From: Nitrospirota bacterium
GTDB lineage: Bacteria > Nitrospirota > Nitrospiria > Nitrospirales > UBA8639
DNA: 12,057 nucleotides
Assembly (NCBI GenBank): GCA_029881175.1
Contig: JAOUNC010000037.1
Location: 1-12,057 of the forward strand
Direction of reading: 5' to 3'
Both the position numbers and the translations under genes were made by a program. Below, piece after piece: positions 6,436 through 12,057 of this stretch. Within the stretch, counting starts at the first letter, position 1, and each line of letters opens with the position of its first letter. The notes below the pieces were generated by a model that was not told where the DNA came from, did not search any database, and was given only the letters and a program-made list of their open reading frames with translations.

Positions 6436-8068
6436 ATTCACCCTCGGACTAAACGCACGAATGCATGCGCATATGATGGTGACCCATCATCGTTGGTGGA
6501 AACCCTTTATGAAGCAAACGCAAGATCCTCAAGCTGTGCAGGAAGCGGTGCTTGAACGTATTCTCACCATTCAGGCTCAGACGACATTTGGGAAGAACCA
6601 TCGGTTCAGCCGTCTGCGTGGATATCATGAGTTTCGATTAGGTGTGCCCATTCACACGTATGAAGATTTGCGGCCTTCTATTCACACGCAGGAAGACATG
6701 AAGGTGCCTCAGCTCAATAATGAGCAACCTGCGCGCTATGCCATGACCAGCGGAACGACGGGGAAACCCAAAATAATTCCCATGCTGCATCGCACGAACC
6801 AGATGCTTCGGCATTATCAACGTCTGAGTACCTATGCCCAATATCAGGGCATTCCAAAGATCTTTCAAGGAAAGATGTTGGTGATTTCAGGGCAGGAAGT
6901 TGAAGGGTCTTTGGAGTCTGGAGCCCCGTATGGATCCATGTCGGGCATGCTCACTGCGGCCTTGCCATCTGTACTCCAAGCCAAGCGATTTCTCCCGGAG
7001 GCGATTCATGACATTTCAGACTATCAGCAGAAATATCTATACTTAACTGCATGGGCGTTATCGGAGCCAGACCTTTCCGTCGTGGCCACGGCCAATCCCT
7101 CAACGTTTCTCAAATTGTTAGAGATGGGTCGAGAACATTTCTCTCAACTCGTGGAACAGTTGGAAGTAAATTGCAAGAAAGACTCTGACGGGGTTCTCCC
7201 GTTTCCTCGTCCTACCCGGCGACGACTACGTGATCTGCAATCGTTTCTTGGCCATGAAGATCAATTAACGGTCGAGGCCCTTTGGCCCAAGCTGAAGGCC
7301 GTGGTCACATGGATGGGAGGAAGCTGCGGGGTGCTGATCCCCAACCTTAGATCCAGGCTTCCAGACAAGGCAGCCATTATCGAAATGGGGTATTTGTCGA
7401 GTGAATTTCCGGGAAGTCTGAATGTGAATGTTCAGACGAATCAATGTGTCCCCACGTTCCAGGAAAACTTTTTTGAATTCGTCGAACAACACGATTGGGA
7501 TGCCGGCCGTCCGTATACTGTGACGCTCGAACAATTGGAGGTCGGCAAACGGTACTATGTCCTTGTCACCACCATGAATGGGCTTTATCGATATTTCATG
7601 AATGATCTGGTTGAGGTGATCGGGTGGTTTCACCGCACCCCCACCATTCGTTTTGTGCAAAAAGGCAAAGGCGTGACGAATCTGACAGGTGAAAAACTGT
7701 ATGAGTTTCATGTGATGGACGCCGTCGAAGCTATCCAGCAGGCCTATCAGACGACCGTGGATTTTTATGTCATGTTAGCCGACCCACTCACGTTGCAATA
7801 TACCTTGTATCTCGAGCACCCACCCTTGGACTTTTTCGTCGGATACAAGCTTGAGCAACATATGGGGCAGATTAATCTTGAATTTCAAGCCAAACGAGAG
7901 AGTAGAAGGCTGCAGCCCCTTCGAATTGTCTATCTTCAGCCTGGGACGGGTGAAGCCTATAAAACTCATTGCCTTCAACAAGGTCAACGGGATGCCCAAT
8001 TCAAAGTCGTACGATTGCAATATGCCAAGGACTGTTCATTTCATTTTGACAAACATGTGAGAGCCTGA
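6428..8068 (+). CDS. GH3-family acyl-adenylating amide synthetase (acyl-acid-amido synthetase-like)
   Basis: A 546-residue member of the GH3 family, in the ANL adenylating superfamily. The ATP phosphate loop is TSGTTGKPK (108-116). The second ATP motif, YGxSE in plants, reads MGYLSSE (320-326). The third block is VTTMNGLYRYFMNDLVEV (380-397), with D393 at the ribose-binding position where the family normally has GD. A hinge-like block GKGVTNLTGEKLYE (413-426) follows, and the small C-terminal domain carries QFKVVRL, whose K526 is the expected catalytic lysine. Plant GH3 enzymes (JAR1 type) adenylate a carboxylic acid such as jasmonate or auxin and transfer it to an amino acid to form an amide; bacterial members are mostly uncharacterised. 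The frame also allows a TTG at 6422, but the ATG at 6428, six bases after AAAGGG, is better. It overlaps the hydroxylase by 8 nt and is followed after 3 nt by the epimerase, which suggests its product is the next enzyme's substrate. Confidence 0.9.
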   Translation: MNRFTLGLNARMHAHMMVTHHRWWKPFMKQTQDPQAVQEAVLERILTIQAQTTFGKNHRFSRLRGYHEFRLGVPIHTYEDLRPSIHTQEDMKVPQLNNEQPARYAMTSGTTGKPKIIPMLHRTNQMLRHYQRLSTYAQYQGIPKIFQGKMLVISGQEVEGSLESGAPYGSMSGMLTAALPSVLQAKRFLPEAIHDISDYQQKYLYLTAWALSEPDLSVVATANPSTFLKLLEMGREHFSQLVEQLEVNCKKDSDGVLPFPRPTRRRLRDLQSFLGHEDQLTVEALWPKLKAVVTWMGGSCGVLIPNLRSRLPDKAAIIEMGYLSSEFPGSLNVNVQTNQCVPTFQENFFEFVEQHDWDAGRPYTVTLEQLEVGKRYYVLVTTMNGLYRYFMNDLVEVIGWFHRTPTIRFVQKGKGVTNLTGEKLYEFHVMDAVEAIQQAYQTTVDFYVMLADPLTLQYTLYLEHPPLDFFVGYKLEQHMGQINLEFQAKRESRRLQPLRIVYLQPGTGEAYKTHCLQQGQRDAQFKVVRLQYAKDCSFHFDKHVRA

Positions 8069-8071
8069 ACG

Positions 8072-9172
8072 ATGTCTCCTGTGATGCTGACAATTGAAAA
8101 GCTGGAGATTCCGTTTAAGCAGGCTTTCGCTCATGCGACGGCCATCCGTTCCTGCACTGAAAGCATATTGGTCAAAGCCGAATCTTCGAATGGGGTGATT
8201 GGGGTTGGGGAGGGATGTCCCAGAAGCTATGTCACCGGAGAGACGATTCAAACGGCCTCGGATTTTTTTGATTCGCATCGGGAGGCATGGGAACAGTTCA
8301 AGTGCTTGGAGGACCTCAAGGTATGGATGGCCTCGAACAGCCAGCGTATCGATATGAATCCAGCCAGTTGGTGTGCCGTTGAACTGGCCTTGTTAGATCA
8401 CTGGGGCCAAAGCCAAGGACAATCAATAGAAGCCTTTCTGAACCTTGAGGAAGTAACCGGACAATTTCACTATTCTGCCGTACTAGGAACGGAGAATGTC
8501 GCCACCTTTGAAAAACAAGCGCAACAATTTTCGGCACTCGAGTTTTGCGATTTCAAAGTGAAAGTTACGGGTAATTTTGAGAATGATCGGCAAAAGATTG
8601 AGTTCCTCAAAAAACGCCCTATCAAAAATCTCCGCGTACGCCTGGATGCCAACAATCTCTGGAAGACTCCAGCCGAAGCGGTGACGTATCTCAAGCGTTT
8701 TCAATATCCCTTCATGGCCATTGAGGAGCCACTTCCAGTGGGAGACTATGAGGGTTGCCGACAGATCAGCCAACAGCTTGGCCTTCCGATTATTCTTGAT
8801 GAAAGCTTTTTGCGGATGGAACAGGTCCATCAACTACAAAATGATCCTCAATCCTGGATCCTTAATATCCGAATTTCCAAAATGGGCGGAATCCTACGAT
8901 CCCTGGCGATTGCGGAAGAAGCAAAATCCAGAGGCATTCCCATCATCATCGGGGCGCAAGTGGGTGAGACGAGTATTCTCACACGAGCAGCACTCACCGT
9001 CGCCAATCACTACCGCGATATTCTTCTGGCCCAAGAAGGCGCCTTCGGAACCTATCTTCTGAAACAGGACATCACCGACTCACCTCTCATGTTCGGCAAG
9101 CGAGGCATGCTCGATTCTCAAGCTCTTAGCCGTCAGCCCGGTCTCGGTCTTCCCCTCGCACAACCCGCATAA
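8072..9172 (+). CDS. Enolase-superfamily racemase/epimerase (dipeptide epimerase / N-acylamino acid racemase-like)
   Basis: A 366-residue enzyme of the muconate-cycloisomerase subgroup of the enolase superfamily. The N-terminal capping domain spans about residues 1-125. The barrel carries the full catalytic set: K162 and K164 in FKVKV, metal ligands D192 (RLDANNLW), E218 (IEEP) and D243 (ILDES), and the opposing base K270 in ISKMGG. A QVGET block (296-300) follows. Two lysines facing each other across the substrate are typical of 1,1-proton transfer, that is racemisation or epimerisation at an amino acid alpha carbon; cycloisomerases and o-succinylbenzoate synthases of the same subgroup share the residues. 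The DxD motif that grips the free amino end of dipeptides seems incomplete here: the region reads DITDSPL (333-339). It starts 3 nt after the GH3 stop, as the last gene of the operon. The exact substrate is unknown. Confidence 0.88.
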   Translation: MSPVMLTIEKLEIPFKQAFAHATAIRSCTESILVKAESSNGVIGVGEGCPRSYVTGETIQTASDFFDSHREAWEQFKCLEDLKVWMASNSQRIDMNPASWCAVELALLDHWGQSQGQSIEAFLNLEEVTGQFHYSAVLGTENVATFEKQAQQFSALEFCDFKVKVTGNFENDRQKIEFLKKRPIKNLRVRLDANNLWKTPAEAVTYLKRFQYPFMAIEEPLPVGDYEGCRQISQQLGLPIILDESFLRMEQVHQLQNDPQSWILNIRISKMGGILRSLAIAEEAKSRGIPIIIGAQVGETSILTRAALTVANHYRDILLAQEGAFGTYLLKQDITDSPLMFGKRGMLDSQALSRQPGLGLPLAQPA

Positions 9173-9211
9173 GCCATTTTCGTTTTCTGTTCCCAAGTAT
9201 TTTCCTACTCC

Positions 9212-9222
9212 GGGCAAAGCCC
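9212..9222 (+). terminator. Weak candidate terminator after the GH3 operon
   Basis: GGGC-AAA-GCCC forms a short four-pair GC hairpin followed by TTCTGT and, further on, ATTTT. It lies 40 bp after the epimerase stop and before the TIR gene. The stem is short and the T-run poor, so it may only partly terminate. Confidence 0.3.
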
Positions 9223-9289
9223 TTCTGTACATTTTAAGAGGGGTTGGCTAGGATGGTGCGCTAATCTGGGCATTCTCCAATATTCAGTT

Positions 9290-9778
9290 ATGAAAAAGAA
9301 AATTTCTGTATTTGTGTCCTATGCCAGAGCTAACCGGGATTTGGCGACACGGTTTTTGAAGAAGTTCAAAGAGCAGGCCGCGCCTTCAAGGCGGTATCAC
9401 TATGCCTTTTGGCGGGATGCTGATATTCTGGTGGGAGAAAAATGGCATGCGGCCATTCAAGAGGCTCTAGCTCAATGTGATGTGGGATTGGTTCTGATCA
9501 GCCCGGCGTTCCTGGGATCGCAATATATTCAAGACCATGAATTACCAAAGCTCCTGAAAAGCGGAGGGAAGTCCGTTATCCCGGTCCTGTTGCAACCGAT
9601 CGATTTAGATCGACATGATTTAAAGGGGCTCCAGCGCACGCAAATCTTCCGACTGGATCGCCCACGCTTCGCTTCACCTAAGGCTTACGGGGAATGTTCG
9701 GGTGCTCAGCGCGATCAATTCGCGTTGGAGTTATTTCGCCAGGTTGAAGCACGGTTAGATAAAGTGATGAAAAATTAA
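9290..9778 (+). CDS. Stand-alone TIR-domain protein
   Basis: A 162-residue protein that is almost entirely one TIR domain. Box 1 is ISVFVSYAR (5-13). FWRDADILVGEKWHAAIQEAL (40-60) forms the BB-loop region and second helix, and CDVGLVLISPAFLGSQYI (63-80) is the third strand with its following helix. E84 in DHELPKLL lies where bacterial, plant and animal TIR NADases have the catalytic glutamate, and VIPVLLQPIDL is the fourth strand. Bacterial TIR proteins cleave NAD+ or make cyclic ADP-ribose signals in anti-phage systems such as Thoeris (ThsB) or TIR-STING. No second domain, no ThsA-like sensor and no cyclase is encoded nearby, so the partner, if any, is not obvious. The nearest plus-strand gene is the DUF2130 gene, 422 bp downstream across repeats. 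The ATG at 9290 has no clear Shine-Dalgarno. Confidence 0.88.
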   Translation: MKKKISVFVSYARANRDLATRFLKKFKEQAAPSRRYHYAFWRDADILVGEKWHAAIQEALAQCDVGLVLISPAFLGSQYIQDHELPKLLKSGGKSVIPVLLQPIDLDRHDLKGLQRTQIFRLDRPRFASPKAYGECSGAQRDQFALELFRQVEARLDKVMKN

Positions 9779-9861
9779 TGCGAAGGTTTGAGGAAAGCCT
9801 GGTTGTTTTGTTCGTCTTATCCGAATGTTGTCAACGGGTATTCAATGAGTCCCTTTTCTGT

Positions 9862-9940
9862 GTCATCCCCGCAAGTCGTTGGCGGGGATCCATCTGAAAA
9901 ATCCAAGATGGATTCCCGATAACAAATGTCGGGAATGACG
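9862..9940 (+). repeat. Cloverleaf-like palindromic repeat, copy 1
   Basis: This 79-bp element begins GTCAT (9862-9866) and ends ATGAC(G) (9935-9940), which pair as an outer stem. Inside lie three hairpins: CCCCGC (9867-9872) with GCGGGG (9882-9887), ATCCATC (9888-9894) with GATGGAT (9907-9913), and TTCCCGA (9913-9919) with TCGGGAA (9929-9935). The first 40 bases are identical to copy 2. It encodes no protein that I can support. It resembles REP/MITE-type dispersed elements; whether it moves, terminates transcription or is structured in RNA is not known. Confidence 0.85.
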
Positions 9941-9998
9941 GCAGGGGAATGTAGATTCCTAGTGATAGACACGAGAAAGGACGAATCGTCTCCCTTCT

Positions 9999-10078
9999 GT
10001 CATCCCCGCAAGTCGTTGGCGGGGATCCATCTGAAAAACTCCGGGATGGATGCCCGATGGCAACCGTCGGGCATGACG
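9999..10078 (+). repeat. Cloverleaf-like palindromic repeat, copy 2
   Basis: The second full copy (80 bp) starts 137 bp after the first. Bases 9999-10038 are identical to 9862-9901. The 3' half differs, but pairing is kept: the last hairpin is TGCCCGA (10051-10057) with TCGGGCA (10067-10073) where copy 1 has TTCCCGA with TCGGGAA, a compensatory change. The GATGGAT arm (10045-10051) and terminal ATGAC (10073-10077) are retained. Both copies are preceded by a similar TCCCTT...CTGT stretch. Confidence 0.85.
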
Positions 10079-10084
10079 GGAATA

Positions 10085-10118
10085 GATGGATTTGCGATAA
10101 CAAATGTCGTGAATGACG
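10085..10118 (+). repeat. 3' half of the palindromic repeat, partial copy 3
   Basis: This 34-bp segment matches 9907-9940 with three differences. Its arms TTTGCGA and TCGTGAA still pair at all seven positions if two G-T wobbles are counted. The 5' GTCATCCCCGC half is missing. Confidence 0.65.
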
Positions 10119-10126
10119 ACGCTGAA

Positions 10127-10159
10127 GATGAATTCCCGATACAGAATGTCGAAAAGGAC
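10127..10159 (+). repeat. More decayed 3' half of the palindromic repeat, partial copy 4
   Basis: GATGAATTCCCGATA...GAATGTCG resembles the 3' half of copy 1, but the closing arm has decayed to TCGAAAA and the end reads GGAC instead of ATGAC. It ends 41 bp before the DUF2130 start. Together with the copies above it fills most of the 422-bp gap 9779-10200; I see no gene there. Confidence 0.45.
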
Positions 10160-10200
10160 CATTCCAAATCATTTTCCCTTAGGACCAACAACGGGACATT

Positions 10201-11487
10201 ATGACCGAACCCACCATCATCTGCCCTAGCTGCAAAACCGAGATCAAACTCACCGAGTCGTTGGCTGCTCCATTGATTGAAGCGACCCGGCTCGACTACG
10301 AACAACGGCTTGTGCAAAAAGAAGTGGAGGCAGCCAAGCGAGAAGCCAGCATTCAGGAACGTGAAGCCGCTCTTGCCAAAGCCACCGAAACCCTCGATGA
10401 GCAAGTCGCCGTTAAGCTCAAGCTCGAGCGCCATAAAATCGTGGCCGAGGAAGCCAGGAAAGCCAAGCTGGCGATGGCCAATGACCTCGACCAGAAAACC
10501 AAAGAGTTACTTGAGGTTCATGAGGTCCTCAAGCAGCGGGATGAAAAGCTTGCCGAAGCGCAGAAAGCTCAGGCTGATCTGCTCCGCAAGCAGCGTGAGT
10601 TAGACGATGCCAAACGGGAACTTGATCTTACCGTGGAAAAACGGGTTCAGGCTGGGCTCACGGCCACACGTGAGCAAGCCAAGAAAGAAGCGGAGGATGC
10701 ACTCAAGTTCAAGGTGATGGAGAAAGAACAGACCATTTCATCTATGCAAAAACAAATTGAAGATTTAAAGCGGCGGGCTGAACAGGGTTCCCAGCAACTT
10801 CAAGGAGAGGTTCAAGAATTAGAACTGGAAGGTCTTCTCGTTGCCAAATTCCCACTGGATCACATTCAGCCGGTGGCAAAGGGGGAGTATGGAGGGGATG
10901 TCCTTCAACGGGTCACCAGTCCTTTAGGACAGATTTGTGGGGCGATCCTCTGGGAGTCGAAGCGCACGAAAAATTGGAGCGATGGCTGGCTTGTGAAATT
11001 GCGGGAAGATCAGCGGCAGGCCAAAGCGGAACTGGCCGTGATCGTGAGTCAGGCGTTGCCCAAAGATGTCGACACCTTTGATCTTGTCCAGGGAGTCTGG
11101 GTCACTCATCCCAAAGAGGCCCTTCCTCTGGCGATGGCGTTGCGGCAAGGTCTCATGGAAGTGGCGGCAGCGAAACAGGCTACCGAGGGCCAACAAACAA
11201 AAATGGAAATAGTGTATGACTATTTAATGGGGCCACGATTTCGTCAAAGAGTGCAGGCCATTGTTGAAGCCTTTAGCACCATGCAAGAAGATCTCGACAA
11301 AGAACGCAAGGTCATCACGAAACAATGGGCCAAACGCGAAGAGCAAATCGGTCGGGTCATGCAAGCCACCGTCGGCATGTACGGCGACCTCCAAGGCATC
11401 GCTGGCAAAACCCTCCAAGAAATCGAAGGCCTGGAACTCAAAGCCCTTGATGCCCCAATGGCGGAGGGGCAAGAACAACTATTTTGA
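10201..11487 (+). CDS. DUF2130 family coiled-coil protein with PD-(D/E)XK-like nuclease pattern
   Basis: A 428-residue protein that fits the DUF2130 family. Residues 8-11 hold one CxxC (CPSC), possibly half of a zinc site. A long charged, Ala/Lys/Glu-rich coiled coil runs from about 30 to 205. The conserved C-terminal domain begins at about 206 with ELEGLLVAKFP and contains GGDVLQRV (D233) followed by ILWESKRTKNWSDGWLVKL, which supplies E252-x-K254. This D...ExK order, with hydrophobic strands and a downstream DQRQAKAELAVIVS, resembles the PD-(D/E)XK nuclease core, and I recall the family being grouped with that superfamily; no activity is shown by the sequence alone. The tail (about 330-420) is again helical. 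Length is normal for the family. The ATG has no strong ribosome binding site. It follows the repeat cluster and converges with the Doc toxin gene. Confidence 0.85.
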   Translation: MTEPTIICPSCKTEIKLTESLAAPLIEATRLDYEQRLVQKEVEAAKREASIQEREAALAKATETLDEQVAVKLKLERHKIVAEEARKAKLAMANDLDQKTKELLEVHEVLKQRDEKLAEAQKAQADLLRKQRELDDAKRELDLTVEKRVQAGLTATREQAKKEAEDALKFKVMEKEQTISSMQKQIEDLKRRAEQGSQQLQGEVQELELEGLLVAKFPLDHIQPVAKGEYGGDVLQRVTSPLGQICGAILWESKRTKNWSDGWLVKLREDQRQAKAELAVIVSQALPKDVDTFDLVQGVWVTHPKEALPLAMALRQGLMEVAAAKQATEGQQTKMEIVYDYLMGPRFRQRVQAIVEAFSTMQEDLDKERKVITKQWAKREEQIGRVMQATVGMYGDLQGIAGKTLQEIEGLELKALDAPMAEGQEQLF

Positions 11488-11512
11488 TGTGTTCTCTTTT
11501 CTTGTGGCGGGT

Positions 11513-11537
11513 GTCTTCAAGCTAGCGTTCTTAAGAC
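11513..11537. terminator. Possible shared terminator hairpin between convergent genes
   Basis: GTCTT-C-AAG (11513-11521) can pair with CTTAAGAC (11530-11537) with one bulged base, inside the 65-bp gap between the convergent DUF2130 and Doc stops. There is no T-tract, so this is weak. Confidence 0.25.
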
Positions 11538-11552
11538 GGTGGAAGGAAGGCG

Positions 11553-11933
11553 TTATGGACAATTGGCTTGAATCCAGTGAACGAAGTCGTCTTCGGTGAG
11601 GGCATGACTGGCTAATGCTATGATAGCAGCGGTGGCTTCTTCTTCCGAGGCATTCAAGTTCTGATCATTTCGTTGCAGAAATATCCCGCCAATGACATAT
11701 CCTGTCCGCTTATTCCCATCCACAAACGGATGGTTCTTGACGAGTCCGTGTGTGTAGGCAGCTGCTAACCTGAATAGGTTGGGCTTTTCGTAAGACCACA
11801 GATTGAGGGGACGAGCAAGAGACGATTCCAACAAGGATTCGTCACGGATACCAGATGCTCCCCCGAATTCAGCGAGGAGAACATCGTGGATGGCCAACAC
11901 CGATTGGTGGAGGATCCAGACGGGTTCTTTCAT
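11553..11933 (-). CDS. doc: Doc-type (death-on-curing) Fic-fold toxin of a type II toxin-antitoxin pair
   Basis: A 126-residue Fic/Doc protein of the usual size for Doc toxins. The Fic motif is HPFVDGNKRTG at residues 68-78, with catalytic H68 and the D72-x-N74-K75-R76 loop. K75 stands where AMP-transferring Fic proteins have Gly (HPFxxGNGR) and where phage P1 Doc has Lys (HxFxDANKR). P1 Doc is a kinase that phosphorylates EF-Tu and stops translation, so a kinase-type toxin is the better guess here, though the GN before K75 resembles classic Fic. The N-terminal block GIRDESLLESSLARP (28-42) is also typical of the Doc family. The ATG overlaps the antitoxin stop as ATGA (11933-11930), the normal arrangement for a coupled antitoxin-toxin operon. 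It is convergent with the DUF2130 gene. Confidence 0.92.
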   Translation of the reverse strand: MKEPVWILHQSVLAIHDVLLAEFGGASGIRDESLLESSLARPLNLWSYEKPNLFRLAAAYTHGLVKNHPFVDGNKRTGYVIGGIFLQRNDQNLNASEEEATAAIIALASHALTEDDFVHWIQANCP

Positions 11934-12057
11934 TTGGCCAGAGCCCGCAAAGTATTGCGGTATTGCGCCATGAACTTTTTCCCAATTTTGAGCTGTTTTT
12001 CAAATTCAGGGTCATAGGGCGTAATCCGGTAGCTACCATCCGGTGCTTCAGTCAAAA
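11930..12057 (-). CDS. MazE/AbrB-like antitoxin of the Doc pair (C-terminal part, cut by the window edge)
   Basis: An open frame enters at the right edge and ends in a TGA at 11930-11932 that overlaps the Doc ATG. The visible 41 residues begin LTEAPDGSYRITPYDPEFEK and end NTLRALAK. A C-terminus of the form LTEAPDGxxxTPYDPEFxxQ...RxxLRxLAK is, as I recall it, typical of the AbrB/MazE-type antitoxins that accompany Doc toxins. The N-terminal swapped-hairpin DNA-binding domain would lie beyond the window. Such antitoxins bind and neutralise the toxin through the C-terminal tail and repress their own promoter. Confidence 0.82.
   Translation of the reverse strand, partial: LTEAPDGSYRITPYDPEFEKQLKIGKKFMAQYRNTLRALAK

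Noticed and set aside
9290..9778. TIR gene as part of a Thoeris or TIR-STING system
   Set aside because: No ThsA-like (SIR2/SLOG) protein, cyclase or STING-like domain is encoded in the window; the TIR protein has a single domain.
9862..10160. Repeat cluster as a CRISPR array
   Set aside because: Only two full copies of about 80 bp with internal multi-hairpin structure, a single 58-bp gap between them, and decayed half copies; no regular 25-40 bp repeat/spacer pattern and no cas genes.
9926..10204. 92-residue open frame through the repeats
   Set aside because: It is made of the palindromic repeat sequence, has no family likeness and no convincing ribosome binding site; overlapping frames on the other strand are equally open because of the repeats.

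Overview
The window reads as chromosomal DNA of a Gram-negative-type environmental bacterium with roughly balanced base composition. Nothing in it fixes the taxon. The mix of a DksA/TraR-like regulator, beta carbonic anhydrase, nitrobindin-like protein, bacterial GH3 enzyme and dispersed GTCAT...ATGAC palindromic repeats would suit a Nitrospirota or proteobacterial genome, but that is a guess. There are twelve complete protein genes and one partial gene, cut by the right edge. I see no rRNA, tRNA, CRISPR array, transposase or phage gene.

Left part (39-4840) is mostly housekeeping-type genes. A minus-strand run holds a DksA/TraR C4 zinc-finger regulator, a methyltransferase with its own N-terminal zinc knuckle, and a BaiN/YhiN/HI0933-type flavoprotein. 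A beta carbonic anhydrase is transcribed divergently from the DksA-like gene. It converges on a nitrobindin-like heme beta-barrel gene, which lies downstream of a short-chain dehydrogenase (SDR). The convergent gap carries a long inverted repeat and a decayed copy of the dispersed repeat.

Middle part (5075-9172) is a compact plus-strand operon of four genes that overlap or are separated by 3 nt: a four-helix membrane protein of unknown function, a sterol desaturase/fatty acid hydroxylase family di-iron enzyme, a GH3-family acyl-adenylating amide synthetase, and an enolase-superfamily racemase/epimerase of the dipeptide epimerase/N-acylamino acid racemase type. The SDR gene lies divergently upstream. 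Read together, these suggest a small pathway in which a (possibly hydroxylated) carboxylic acid is joined to an amino acid by GH3 and the amide-linked residue is then racemised. This is the most interesting unit of the window and I do not recognise it as a described system.

Right part (9290-12057) looks accessory. It has a stand-alone TIR-domain protein, a 422-bp gap with two near-identical cloverleaf-like palindromic repeats plus decayed half copies, a DUF2130 coiled-coil protein with a PD-(D/E)XK-like D...ExK pattern, and a convergent Doc/Fic toxin preceded by the C-terminal end of its MazE/AbrB-like antitoxin. This combination hints at stress or phage defence, but no complete known defence system is present.
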